Positions 1 through 5,858 of a DNA stretch of 6,955 nt are shown here, in pieces. Source of the stretch: Methanobacterium sp. (GTDB lineage Archaea > Methanobacteriota > Methanobacteria > Methanobacteriales > Methanobacteriaceae); assembly GCA_003151535.1 (NCBI GenBank), contig PLXT01000128.1, forward strand, positions 11,621 through 18,575. Reading direction: 5' to 3'. Within the stretch, counting starts at the first letter, position 1. Each line of letters starts with the position of its first letter. The notes beneath the pieces were generated by a model. That model was not told the origin of the DNA and did no database searches. It saw only the letters and a program-made list of their open reading frames with translations. A program made the translations under genes and the position numbers.

Positions 1-38
1 AAAACTTTTGGTACTTCACTATAATCAAATTTAATTAT

Positions 39-101
39 AAAAAAAATACTCAACCAATTTGAGAAAAACGAAAAGAGAAAAAAATATATTAAGTAAAAAA
101 A
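39..101 (-). terminator. T-tract cluster downstream of the MFS gene
   Basis: Read on the minus strand this stretch carries three oligo-T runs: 7 at 101-95, 7 at 84-78 and 8 at 46-39. Archaeal RNA polymerase terminates mainly on such tracts, so they are the likeliest end of the transporter transcript, which would then carry a 3' untranslated tail of about 160-220 bases. No strong hairpin precedes them. The region is AT-rich throughout, so the runs could be incidental. Confidence 0.3.
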
Positions 102-259
102 GTTAAAATTATCCTTACAAATAAAAAATTAAGAACTATAGATATGGAAAACTAATTCACAACGGTATTTATATCCTATTTTTCATTATTTCTAGTCTTG
201 TGATTATTCCATTTTGAGTAACCTCTCGAAGGATGGCTTTTCCCTCAAATCATGAAGAT

Positions 260-1486
260 TTATTTTCCTGATGTATTGGAAATCTTGTTTTTGTCAGTTG
301 TGGGGATTAAAAAAGTTAAACCCATTGTTATTATGGATATCACTGACAAAATGATAAAAATACTCTGGAAACTTCCAGTGATGTCTAGAATTTGTCCAGC
401 CATACTTGGTCCAATTACTGCCCCTATATAACCAACTGATATAACAACACCACCTGCAACTCCTGAATGTTCTTTTGGCATGATCTCCACAGGTAGACTT
501 AGTAAAGTATTGAAACGTAGGATGTTTATAATTCCTGCTATAACCATTATAAAGAAGATTGAAAACTTCGAAGCGTATATTATCCATATTGCAAGGAATG
601 CAAATATCAAACTTGGTACCCATATAAGCAGTTTTTTTGATACATTAATCTTTGAATAGAACATTGGTACAAATAATATGGTTGGAATACCTGCCCAAAG
701 CATAACAGAAGTTAACAACCCAGTAAAATTTAAACTAAACCCCTTTTGTAATAGGTAAGTAGGAAGCCATCCTGACCATGTATAAAAAAAAATATTATGG
801 AGTAAAAGAATAAAAGCCAACAACCATAACGTTTTATTTTTTAATACTTGTGTTAGTCTTACTGGTGCTGCTGTTTCGGATTCAATTTCAATGCTTGGAC
901 ATGGAGGTTCTCGGACCAGAATCCACCATAAAATTGTTGCAATTAAGAGTGGTATGGTCCATATATAAAAAACACCATGATAACTATTAGTTAATGGATA
1001 AATTAATGGAACAGTAATGGCCAGAGCTAATCCAATCCCTGCTAGTACTCCAAATCCATTGATAATTCCCATGACAAAACTTGTTTTCTGAATCGAACTG
1101 CATGATCTGGCTAATTTAGGTAAATTTGCAAAGGTAAATCCCATACCCAACCCAAAGATAATCGAAAAGATAAGTAAACTGGAATAGCTTGTAGCTGTTC
1201 CCCTAAGTAAAGCACCAATACAGGCAATAACAGAACCAATTCCAATTACTCTTTTTAGGCCTATCCTATCTGCAATAATGCCTGCAGGGATTGCTATAAT
1301 GGCTATCATAAGGATAGGGGCAGTAAAAAGTATACTTGTCTGGAAATAAGAGAGGTATAGATTTGTAGATAGTATAGTTTCTAGTGGTGGAGTAACAAAC
1401 AATAATGCCCATGTACAGAAATTCAAAAATATTGCAATTATTAATATCTTCCAAGGTGTTTTATGATTACCATTAACATTATCCAT
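260..1486 (-). CDS. Major facilitator superfamily (MFS) transporter, 12 TM, substrate unknown
   Basis: This encodes an integral membrane secondary transporter of about 408 residues, the usual MFS length. The N-terminal half has six hydrophobic segments, with the diagnostic loop 2-3 motif GIIADRIGLKR at about residues 69-79. A polar central loop follows at about 192-220 (REPPCPSIEIESE), then six more segments. The second half carries a LPVEIMP...G-x-GP pattern at about 331-360, common in anion/organic-solute MFS branches such as the NarK/CynX type; the substrate cannot be read from sequence. The start is set at the ATG at 1486. An ATG nine bases upstream (1495) directly abuts the AGGAG ribosome binding site and so cannot use it, whereas the 1486 ATG sits nine bases away. 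The gene stands alone, opposite in direction to the next genes. No frame break is visible. Confidence 0.9.
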   Translation of the reverse strand: MDNVNGNHKTPWKILIIAIFLNFCTWALLFVTPPLETILSTNLYLSYFQTSILFTAPILMIAIIAIPAGIIADRIGLKRVIGIGSVIACIGALLRGTATSYSSLLIFSIIFGLGMGFTFANLPKLARSCSSIQKTSFVMGIINGFGVLAGIGLALAITVPLIYPLTNSYHGVFYIWTIPLLIATILWWILVREPPCPSIEIESETAAPVRLTQVLKNKTLWLLAFILLLHNIFFYTWSGWLPTYLLQKGFSLNFTGLLTSVMLWAGIPTILFVPMFYSKINVSKKLLIWVPSLIFAFLAIWIIYASKFSIFFIMVIAGIINILRFNTLLSLPVEIMPKEHSGVAGGVVISVGYIGAVIGPSMAGQILDITGSFQSIFIILSVISIITMGLTFLIPTTDKNKISNTSGK

Positions 1487-1495
1487 TCCATGCAT

Positions 1496-1512
1496 CTCCT
1501 AAACAAATTAGG
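1496..1512 (-). promoter_or_regulatory. Ribosome binding site of the MFS gene, inside a small inverted repeat
   Basis: On the minus strand AGGAG (1500-1496) is the Shine-Dalgarno site that selects the ATG at 1486 over the one at 1495. The flanking bases form a perfect 5-bp inverted repeat, CCTAA (1512-1508) and TTAGG (1502-1498), with a 5-base loop. Pairing in the mRNA would occlude the first AGG of the site. Whether so short a stem acts in vivo is unknown. Confidence 0.5.
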
Positions 1513-2145
1513 ACAGTCATTATTCATATTAAATAATTAAAATGCGTATTTTATTAGTAAACATATTCATATTTATGATAAAATTAATGAGACTTTGGAT
1601 AATCAATATTATAAACTATATATCCAAGGATTTCCATTGAGCAAATATGAATGCATTATAGAGTAGTTTGTATCATCTACATTTATCTGGATTATTGTTA
1701 TTTTTGTCATGTTTTAGTCCATTATTTTTAATCTCCACTGTTTGGCATTACATATATAAATATTAATATCTGGTTTATATTTTGACTTATTAATGGCACA
1801 AAAATATAACTACATAAAAATTCATGGTTCTAGTCTCATATCATTTTATGTGAATGTTGTACTAGAAATTTTATTAATTAATTCTCTTTACATTGATACC
1901 AATTTATCTAATTTCAACATTTCAATTCAAATTCTAATATTTTAACCATAGTGTCCTTCATTTATTCAATAGGCATTAAAAAATTTTGTATTTTAATTAA
2001 AGCTTATGTTTGTTTAGTGTATAGTTGTTTAAGTTTTAGGAAATAATTTAATTAAAAATTTCAGTGAACAAAGAGAAAGGCTTAGAAAGATTTTGAAAAA
2101 AATGAAACGTAACATAATAATAGTATTCAAGTATTAATGATCCCT

Positions 2146-2210
2146 AACTATTAAGAGTATTAATTGGATGATACTCCCTATTTGATAGATCTTCAAATAG
2201 ATTGTTAGTT
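2146..2210. ncRNA. Candidate structured element: two stem-loops enclosed by a closing stem
   Basis: A closing stem AACTA (2146-2150)/TAGTT (2206-2210) encloses two perfect hairpins. The first is GAGTAT (2155-2160)/ATACTC (2171-2176). The second is CTATTTGA (2178-2185)/TCAAATAG (2193-2200), with a 7-base loop. The arrangement would form a three-way junction, and DNA palindromy makes the strand undetermined. In AT-rich DNA short repeats arise by chance, so this is a candidate only, with no family assigned. Confidence 0.25.
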
Positions 2211-2277
2211 CTTATTAGATTAATTTTGGTTATTTACTCGCAATAGTTCCATATAACGATATATGCAGCTAATTAAG

Positions 2278-2307
2278 GTTAGAATCAACATATAACATAA
2301 TTCTAAC
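2278..2307. repeat. 8-bp inverted repeat with a 14-base spacer
   Basis: GTTAGAAT (2278-2285) and ATTCTAAC (2300-2307) are perfect inverted copies. The spacer is 14 bases. This could be an RNA hairpin or a protein-binding site belonging with the structured stretch just upstream. No gene start is close enough to assign a role. Confidence 0.35.
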
Positions 2308-2559
2308 TTCATAAATAGTCAATAAAGTAACTAGCAATATGTAAAATTTAAACACATATAGCAAGAGTTTAGTATGCAGGCAAGACACATTTATAATCTG
2401 GTTAGTATCCGCTTATAGCTCAATTTTTTTATAATTTTTTAATTATTATACCTGAATTTTTCTATTTTTTTAAATTATTAGATTTAATGATCCCAACAAA
2501 ATTTTACAGGTTAAGTAAAAATTTCCAAAAATAATATTATGTTAATATCTTGTTAACAA

Positions 2560-2567
2560 TTTATACA
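2560..2567 (+). promoter_or_regulatory. TATA-box candidate for the DUF1622 gene remnant
   Basis: TTTATACA matches the archaeal box TTTATATA at 7 of 8 positions. It would place transcription start near 2590, shortly before the GGGGGTTGA ribosome-binding-like run at 2595-2603 and the first homologous codon at 2608. The spacing is normal for a short-leader archaeal gene, so the decayed gene seems to keep its promoter. Confidence 0.4.
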
Positions 2568-2607
2568 TAATAAACTTCTTAATTTTTTTAAATCGGGGGT
2601 TGAGACC

Positions 2608-2910
2608 ATTAATTGGTATGAGTTGATAATAACATGGGTTCCAATAACTTTTTCAGTAGTAGGTTCAATAATAATCATTTACGGTGGTATATTAACAACA
2701 ATCAAAACCTTAGTATCAGAAATAAGAAGAAAACATATTATTATGCTGAGATTCGATTTAATTTCACTTCAAAAATTGCGCTTGGATTGGAATTTTTCAT
2801 AGTAGGAGACCTCATAAAAACCATCACCGAACCAACATTTTCCCACATCACTACACAGCCGTAATCGTCGGTATACAAAAGTAATCGGATACTTCATGGA
2901 CAAAAAATAA
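2608..2910 (+). pseudogene. Frameshifted DUF1622 family membrane protein gene
   Basis: Reading across frames restores a protein of about 101 residues. It has an N-terminal hydrophobic helix (WVPITFSVVGSIIIIYGG), a basic IRRK turn, the hallmark GLEFFIVGDLIKTI-x-EP segment, and a C-terminal AVIVGIQ...VIGYFMDKK. This order and these signatures match the DUF1622 family of small archaeal and bacterial membrane proteins of unknown function (family recalled from memory). The frame breaks near 2733 (an A run), near 2848-2852, and near 2877-2880 (another A run). Each fits one missing base, so the third shift returns to the original frame and the reading ends at TAA 2908-2910. The expected start position reads ATT, not ATG, although TATA-like and ribosome-binding-like sequences precede it. 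Only a fragment (2634-2864) is open in a single frame. Sequencing error in the A runs is the alternative explanation. Confidence 0.8.
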
Positions 2911-2963
2911 TAAGAACCCAAAAAACAAATTCAAAAATAGGTTATTATTAATTCTTCGAAAAT

Positions 2964-3008
2964 CTATAATAGTACTATAGAGGTGATTTATTTTAGCTCA
3001 CGCTAAAA
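2964..3008 (+). promoter_or_regulatory. Promoter and stem-loop leader region of the SpoIIAA-like gene
   Basis: A TATA-like CTATAATA (2964-2971) overlaps a perfect 10-bp palindrome, ATAGTACTAT (2969-2978). Transcription would start around 2990, almost exactly at a perfect 7-bp hairpin, TTTTAGC (2991-2997)/GCTAAAA (3002-3008), with the 4-base loop TCAC. The leader to the ATG at 3077 would be about 80 bases. A GAGGTGAT sequence (2980-2987) resembles a ribosome binding site but has no usable ORF after it. The arrangement suggests an operator plus a structured 5' end; function is inferred only from geometry. Confidence 0.35.
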
Positions 3009-3076
3009 CCAGGATGTGAAATAAACTTAATGACAAATCCATGAATCTGTTAATCTTAGAATAAAGGTGAAAAAAA

Positions 3077-3433
3077 ATGATTACAAAAATGAGTGAAAGT
3101 ACAGGAAATATATTGGGATTCAAAATGATAGGAGATATTTCTAAAGAAGATTATAAAATATTGGTACCCGAAGTGCAAGCACTTATAGACAAAGAAGGAT
3201 CAATCTCCCTACTTATGGATATAACACAATTCAAATGGGAAGACATAGATGCATGGGGAGCTGATTTTAACTTTGGCCGTACATACCAGAAGAAAATAAA
3301 TAAAATGGCCGTAATTGGGGATAAAACTTGGGAAAAGTGGATGACAAATCTTGCAGAACCTTTTTATTCAATAGAAGCAAAGTTTTTCAACCCAGATGAT
3401 ATAGATTTAGCATGGAAATGGTTAAAAGAATAA
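3077..3433 (+). CDS. SpoIIAA-like / STAS-SEC14 domain protein
   Basis: This is a soluble cytoplasmic-type protein of 118 residues, the usual size for the SpoIIAA-like (STAS/SEC14) family. Family signatures appear in order: a first beta-strand ending in GFKMIGDISKEDY (residues 14-26); helix KILVPEVQALIDK (27-39); strand SISLLMDITQF (42-52); an acidic/aromatic WEDIDAWGADFNFGRTY segment (54-70); strand KMAVIGDKTWEKWM (76-89); and a C-terminal FFNPDDIDLAWKWL (103-116). These proteins adopt a STAS-like fold, but most have no known ligand. No membrane segment or signal peptide is present. GGTGA at 3066-3070, six bases before the ATG at 3077, selects this start over the internal Met at residue 5. 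It is probably transcribed alone: a stem-loop leader lies upstream and a terminator downstream. Its old neighbours on both sides are broken membrane-protein genes. Confidence 0.82.
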   Translation: MITKMSESTGNILGFKMIGDISKEDYKILVPEVQALIDKEGSISLLMDITQFKWEDIDAWGADFNFGRTYQKKINKMAVIGDKTWEKWMTNLAEPFYSIEAKFFNPDDIDLAWKWLKE

Positions 3434-3461
3434 AACCTCGCAAACAGCAACCCTTGAGATA

Positions 3462-3482
3462 CTTCTGCTAAAGACGGAGAAG
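3462..3482 (+). repeat. Small inverted repeat in the SpoIIAA-like gene's 3' region
   Basis: CTTCT (3462-3466) and AGAAG (3478-3482) could form a 5-bp stem with an 11-base loop in the 3' part of the transcript, ahead of the terminator. The surrounding 3434-3546 stretch is noticeably less AT-rich than the other gaps, which hints at an RNA element or gene remnant. I recognise neither. Confidence 0.25.
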
Positions 3483-3546
3483 CAAAATAGAAGCAACAAA
3501 TTAAGGGAGGAATACTTAGATTGATAGAAAGGGGATATACTAATAT

Positions 3547-3577
3547 GGAGCCATAACAGGCTCCTCTTTTTATTTTT
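3547..3577 (+). terminator. Intrinsic terminator after the SpoIIAA-like gene
   Basis: GGAGCC (3547-3552) and GGCTCC (3559-3564) form a perfect GC-rich 6-bp stem with loop ATAACA, followed by a T-rich tract to 3577. It stands out sharply from the AT-rich surroundings. It should end transcripts coming from 3077-3433, about 115 bases after that stop codon, and insulates the downstream ORF. Confidence 0.72.
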
Positions 3578-3602
3578 AAACTTAGACTTAAATGATATCA
3601 CA

Positions 3603-3610
3603 TTTATATT
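3603..3610 (+). promoter_or_regulatory. TATA-box candidate for the small membrane ORF at 3666
   Basis: TTTATATT matches the archaeal TTTATATA box at 7 of 8 positions and lies just after the terminator. Initiation about 25 bases downstream would give a leader of roughly 30 bases carrying the GAGGAGA ribosome binding site at 3654-3660. Confidence 0.42.
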
Positions 3611-3665
3611 TTATACGTTAAACATTTCAGATTAAAACTTTCTATTTAAAAAAGAGGAGATATTT

Positions 3666-3865
3666 TTGTTCTTAGATAATTTAGTTGTTAAAATTAGCGC
3701 ATTGGTTGGTATGTTTATGGGAATTGAATTAATTGCTATAGCCATTTTTACAGTTTCTGTTAGATACTCAGAAGTCCTGTAGTTGCTGGAGTAATTGGAA
3801 ACTTATCTAGTCTTGGAATGACATTAGGAGTTATTTTAGTTTTTGTAAAAAAAGAAATGCATTAA
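3666..3865 (+). pseudogene. Small two-helix membrane protein ORF, apparently frameshifted
   Basis: A strong GAGGAGA site (3654-3660) precedes a TTG start at 3666. The first frame reads LFLDNLVVKISALVG, then a hydrophobic helix (MFMGIELIAIAIFTVSV), and stops at TAG 3780-3782. A second frame, entered by assuming one missing base near 3770-3778, continues SPVVAGVIGNLSSLGMTLGVILVFVKKEMH to the TAA at 3863-3865. It supplies a second helix followed by positive charges. Joined, the product would be about 66 residues with two membrane helices, a normal small archaeal membrane protein. I do not recognise the family. Alternatively the 38-codon first frame is the complete gene and the downstream hydrophobic reading is chance. 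The gene sits between a terminator and the antiporter gene and has its own TATA-like box. Confidence 0.45.
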
Positions 3866-4089
3866 CCTTTTATATTTTTATTTTCTCAAAATTTAAAATG
3901 AACTGCTAAGAATTTGTAATTATAATACATATATCTTAAATTAACAGCAGCTATGATTAAATGCATAATTATATGTTAATGCACTAATGAGATCTTTGAT
4001 CTATACAAGAATGCAGTTATAGTAAAGGATTATACAAGTTTATCAAAAAATTCATATACTAATAAAGGAAACATAGCTCAGGTGATAAA

Positions 4090-5058
4090 TTGATTGAGAT
4101 ATTAATATTGATAGTTCTTTTGATTATTTCATTGATTATAGTTATAAAATCTGCAGATGTATTTGTTGATAATTTGGTAGATATTGGTGGTGCTTTGGGA
4201 ATATCTCAGATAATATTGGGAGTTACTGCTGCTGCTATTGGAACTTCCCTACCAGAGTTTGGTTCAGCTGTGATAGCATCGCTTTCAGGTAGTGTTGACA
4301 TAGGTGTGGGTACTGTAATAGGTTCCAACATTTGGAACATTGCAGGGATATTAGGTATTTCAGCCATTGCTGCTGGAATAATACGGACAGATTCAAGTGG
4401 AATTAATCGTGATGGTCTGATGACACTTGCTACAGGGATAATACTTATATTTTTCATGTTATTTGGAGATATTAACTGGATTGTGTCCGTGGTAATGATA
4501 GCTCTATATATTTTCTATTTATGGCGTTTAATAAAGAGTCAAAAAGAATATAAAGAAGGAAAAATTAAAGAAGAACTAACCTATGAAAGCCTTGAAAAAA
4601 AGCCTATTGATAAGAAAAAGATTGGTTTTGTAATTTTAGGTTTGGCCGGTTTGATAGTGGGCTGCAGGATTCTTGTTTACAGTGGAGTTGAACTTGCAAG
4701 GATTGCAGGAATACCTGAGATGATAATGGGACTTTTCACCCTTGCAATTGGAACAAGTATCCCTGAACTGGTGGTTACTTTATCTTCTGCGATGAAAGGT
4801 TTACATGAACTCTCTATAGGAACAGTACTTGGAAGTAATACTTTCAACATTCTCATAGGTATAGGAATACCAGCATTGTTCATTGATATACCAGTTGAAA
4901 AACTTTCATTAACCTTCGACGCTCCTGTGATGATCTTTGTAACAGTTCTACTCTTGCTTCTAGTAAAAAGAAGTGGTAAACTCACCAGAAATGGGGGAAT
5001 AATATTACTGGCTACCTACATTTCATATGCTGCAATTAGATTAACTGTACTGGTGTGA
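4090..5058 (+). CDS. Na+/Ca2+-type antiporter, CaCA superfamily (YrbG/NCX_Mj-like)
   Basis: A 322-residue membrane protein with about ten helices and the two inverted alpha-repeats that build the ion sites of cation/Ca2+ exchangers. Repeat alpha-1 has AIGTSLPE (residues 49-56, catalytic Glu56) and IGSNIWNI (77-84). Repeat alpha-2 has AIGTSIPE (219-226, Glu226) and LGSNTFNI (247-254). A charged cytoplasmic loop (about 149-178) separates the halves. By family knowledge it exchanges Na+ (or H+) for Ca2+ or a related divalent ion across the cell membrane. The last polar residue is Asn in both repeats (83 and 253), where NCX_Mj has an Asp in alpha-2. The GN of the usual GNxIGSN is GT in both. Translation starts at TTG 4090, preceded by AGGTGAT (4080-4086); no in-frame ATG occurs until residue 111. 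It ends seven bases before the stress protein, forming an operon. Confidence 0.95.
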   Translation: MIEILILIVLLIISLIIVIKSADVFVDNLVDIGGALGISQIILGVTAAAIGTSLPEFGSAVIASLSGSVDIGVGTVIGSNIWNIAGILGISAIAAGIIRTDSSGINRDGLMTLATGIILIFFMLFGDINWIVSVVMIALYIFYLWRLIKSQKEYKEGKIKEELTYESLEKKPIDKKKIGFVILGLAGLIVGCRILVYSGVELARIAGIPEMIMGLFTLAIGTSIPELVVTLSSAMKGLHELSIGTVLGSNTFNILIGIGIPALFIDIPVEKLSLTFDAPVMIFVTVLLLLLVKRSGKLTRNGGIILLATYISYAAIRLTVLV

Positions 5059-5065
5059 TAGAAAA

Positions 5066-5506
5066 ATGTATGAAAAAATATTAGTTGCTACTATGGGCGA
5101 ATACATGGATGAAATACTTGAACATACTTGGGATACTATTCATGGAAGAGAAACAGAAGTCATAGGATTATATGTGGTAGATACTTCAGTGCCCTTTTTA
5201 ACACCTAAAAAGGTAAAAGAAATGATGACTGAAGAATTAACAGAACGAGGTAATGAAATACTTGATAAAATGGAACAAGAATTTCAATCACCCTCCCTTT
5301 ACATGATAAACTTCCGTAAGCTACTTTTAGAAGGAGATCCAGCAGAAGAAATAGTAAAAACTGCTGAAAATGAGGAAGTAGATCTAATAATACTTGGATC
5401 AGGCAAAACAAGGATAGACAAACGCCTACTGGGAAGTGTATCAGAAAAAGTAATCCACTCCGCACCCTGCACCGTACTACTAGTCCGAACAGACACAAAA
5501 AAGTAG
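5066..5506 (+). CDS. Universal stress protein (UspA family), altered nucleotide motif
   Basis: A single Usp domain of 146 residues, the normal length for an archaeal cytoplasmic one-domain protein. It starts with the beta-1 strand MYEKILVAT and includes VIGLYVVD (32-39), a helical KKVKEMMTEELTERGNEILDKM segment with coiled-coil character, EGDPAEEIVKTAEN (89-102), VDLIILGSG (105-113), and the C-terminal GSVSEKVIHSAPCTVLLVR (123-141). In ATP-binding members such as MJ0577 an Asp follows beta-1, and glycines are spaced G-x2-G-x9-G-S. Here Met10 replaces that Asp and the glycines read G111-S-G113-x9-G123-S, one residue shorter, so ATP binding is doubtful. The ATG at 5066 is seven bases after the antiporter stop, and the GGTGTGAT-like ribosome site overlaps that stop, suggesting translational coupling and a shared role in ion stress. 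A P-type ATPase scrap begins immediately after the stop. Confidence 0.93.
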   Translation: MYEKILVATMGEYMDEILEHTWDTIHGRETEVIGLYVVDTSVPFLTPKKVKEMMTEELTERGNEILDKMEQEFQSPSLYMINFRKLLLEGDPAEEIVKTAENEEVDLIILGSGKTRIDKRLLGSVSEKVIHSAPCTVLLVRTDTKK

Positions 5507-5507
5507 T

Positions 5508-5711
5508 GCAACATTGATCACTGTTTATGGAATATTGTTACCCGCGATGGGATGGTTTTTAGCTGCTGTAATTTGGGTAGAAGCTTTAACAGCATTTTTC
5601 ATAATAGACGCAATAAAAGTACGTTTTTATCATTTATTAAAACGTGAAGGGATTGATGTCTACATAGGACACTATTTAAGAATTAAACTATTCTATCTCT
5701 TTTACAATTGA
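5508..5711 (+). pseudogene. C-terminal remnant of a P-type cation (H+-type) ATPase
   Basis: The frame starting with ATLITVYG (5508 onward) continues LLPAMGWFLAAVIWVEALTAFFIIDAIKVRFYHLLKRE and stops at 5709-5711. The pattern of a penultimate loop (LI-x-VYG), a last helix with GW...W-x-EAL, and then D-x-(I/V)-K-V-x-x-Y is that of the final transmembrane segments of P-type ATPases of the plasma-membrane H+/cation-pump type (recalled from family knowledge). The catalytic DKTGT domain and all other helices, which would need more than 700 residues, are absent upstream. The homology begins two bases after the stress-protein TAG (5504-5506). A TTG at 5514 could formally start a 65-codon ORF, but I see no ribosome binding site in front of it. 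The last roughly 20 residues probably run beyond the original end. It is best read as a deletion relic. The alternative is a coincidentally similar small membrane protein. Confidence 0.72.
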
Positions 5712-5858
5712 AATCTATTTTAAAATATTTTGTTTTAATAGTATATGTACAATAATGGCTCAAAAATCAATATAAATTAGAAAATAATAATATACTGAGT
5801 ATTAATTTTGTTAGTAAAATGCAGGCCGAATATAGGATTTCTATTTAATTTTAATCAA

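Larger units (their letters stand above)
1501..2601. other. 1.1-kb AT-rich intergenic region without a convincing gene
   Basis: No open frame here is long enough or well enough composed to call a gene on either strand. The left end must hold the promoter of the minus-strand transporter; an ATATATAG-like box lies near 1615-1623 on the minus strand but would give a leader over 100 bases long. Between 2130 and 2310 there are several short perfect inverted repeats, listed separately. From 2424 to about 2475 the plus strand has repeated T-runs that could end an RNA. A 33-codon minus frame (1710-1609) and a lysine/arginine-rich plus stretch (2039-2137) have no ribosome binding site and no recognisable homology. 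Confidence 0.6.

Noticed and set aside
163..187. TATA-like GGATATAAATACC on the minus strand near the left edge
   Set aside because: No gene start follows on that strand within the window, and the sequence is also partly symmetrical, so a promoter cannot be assigned.
213..249. TTTGAG/CTCAAA inverted repeat just after the transporter stop as a terminator
   Set aside because: The stem is 6 bp with a 25-base loop and no adjacent T-tract on the minus strand, so the T-runs further left are better candidates.
1609..1710. 33-codon ATG-started frame on the minus strand upstream of the transporter
   Set aside because: It has no ribosome binding site and no recognisable similarity, and frames of this length are expected by chance.
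2039..2137. Charged open stretch reading ...SEQRERLRKILKKMKRN... on the plus strand
   Set aside because: It has no suitable start or ribosome site, its composition follows from an A-rich tract, and I could not link it to a family or to neighbouring remnants.
2388..2418. A tRNA-like D-arm phrase (ctggttagtatccgc) near a TTTATAAT box
   Set aside because: No matching acceptor stem, anticodon arm or TPsiC arm follows; the next bases are long T-runs.
2634..2864. The single-frame 76-codon ORF as a genuine small protein
   Set aside because: Its first 30 or so residues are Asn/Ser-rich out-of-frame translation, while the DUF1622 N-terminal helix lies in another frame over the same bases. It is a fragment of the broken gene.
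4206..4985. Minus-strand open frames inside the antiporter gene
   Set aside because: They are shadows of a strongly conserved CaCA coding sequence, with no ribosome sites and no family features.
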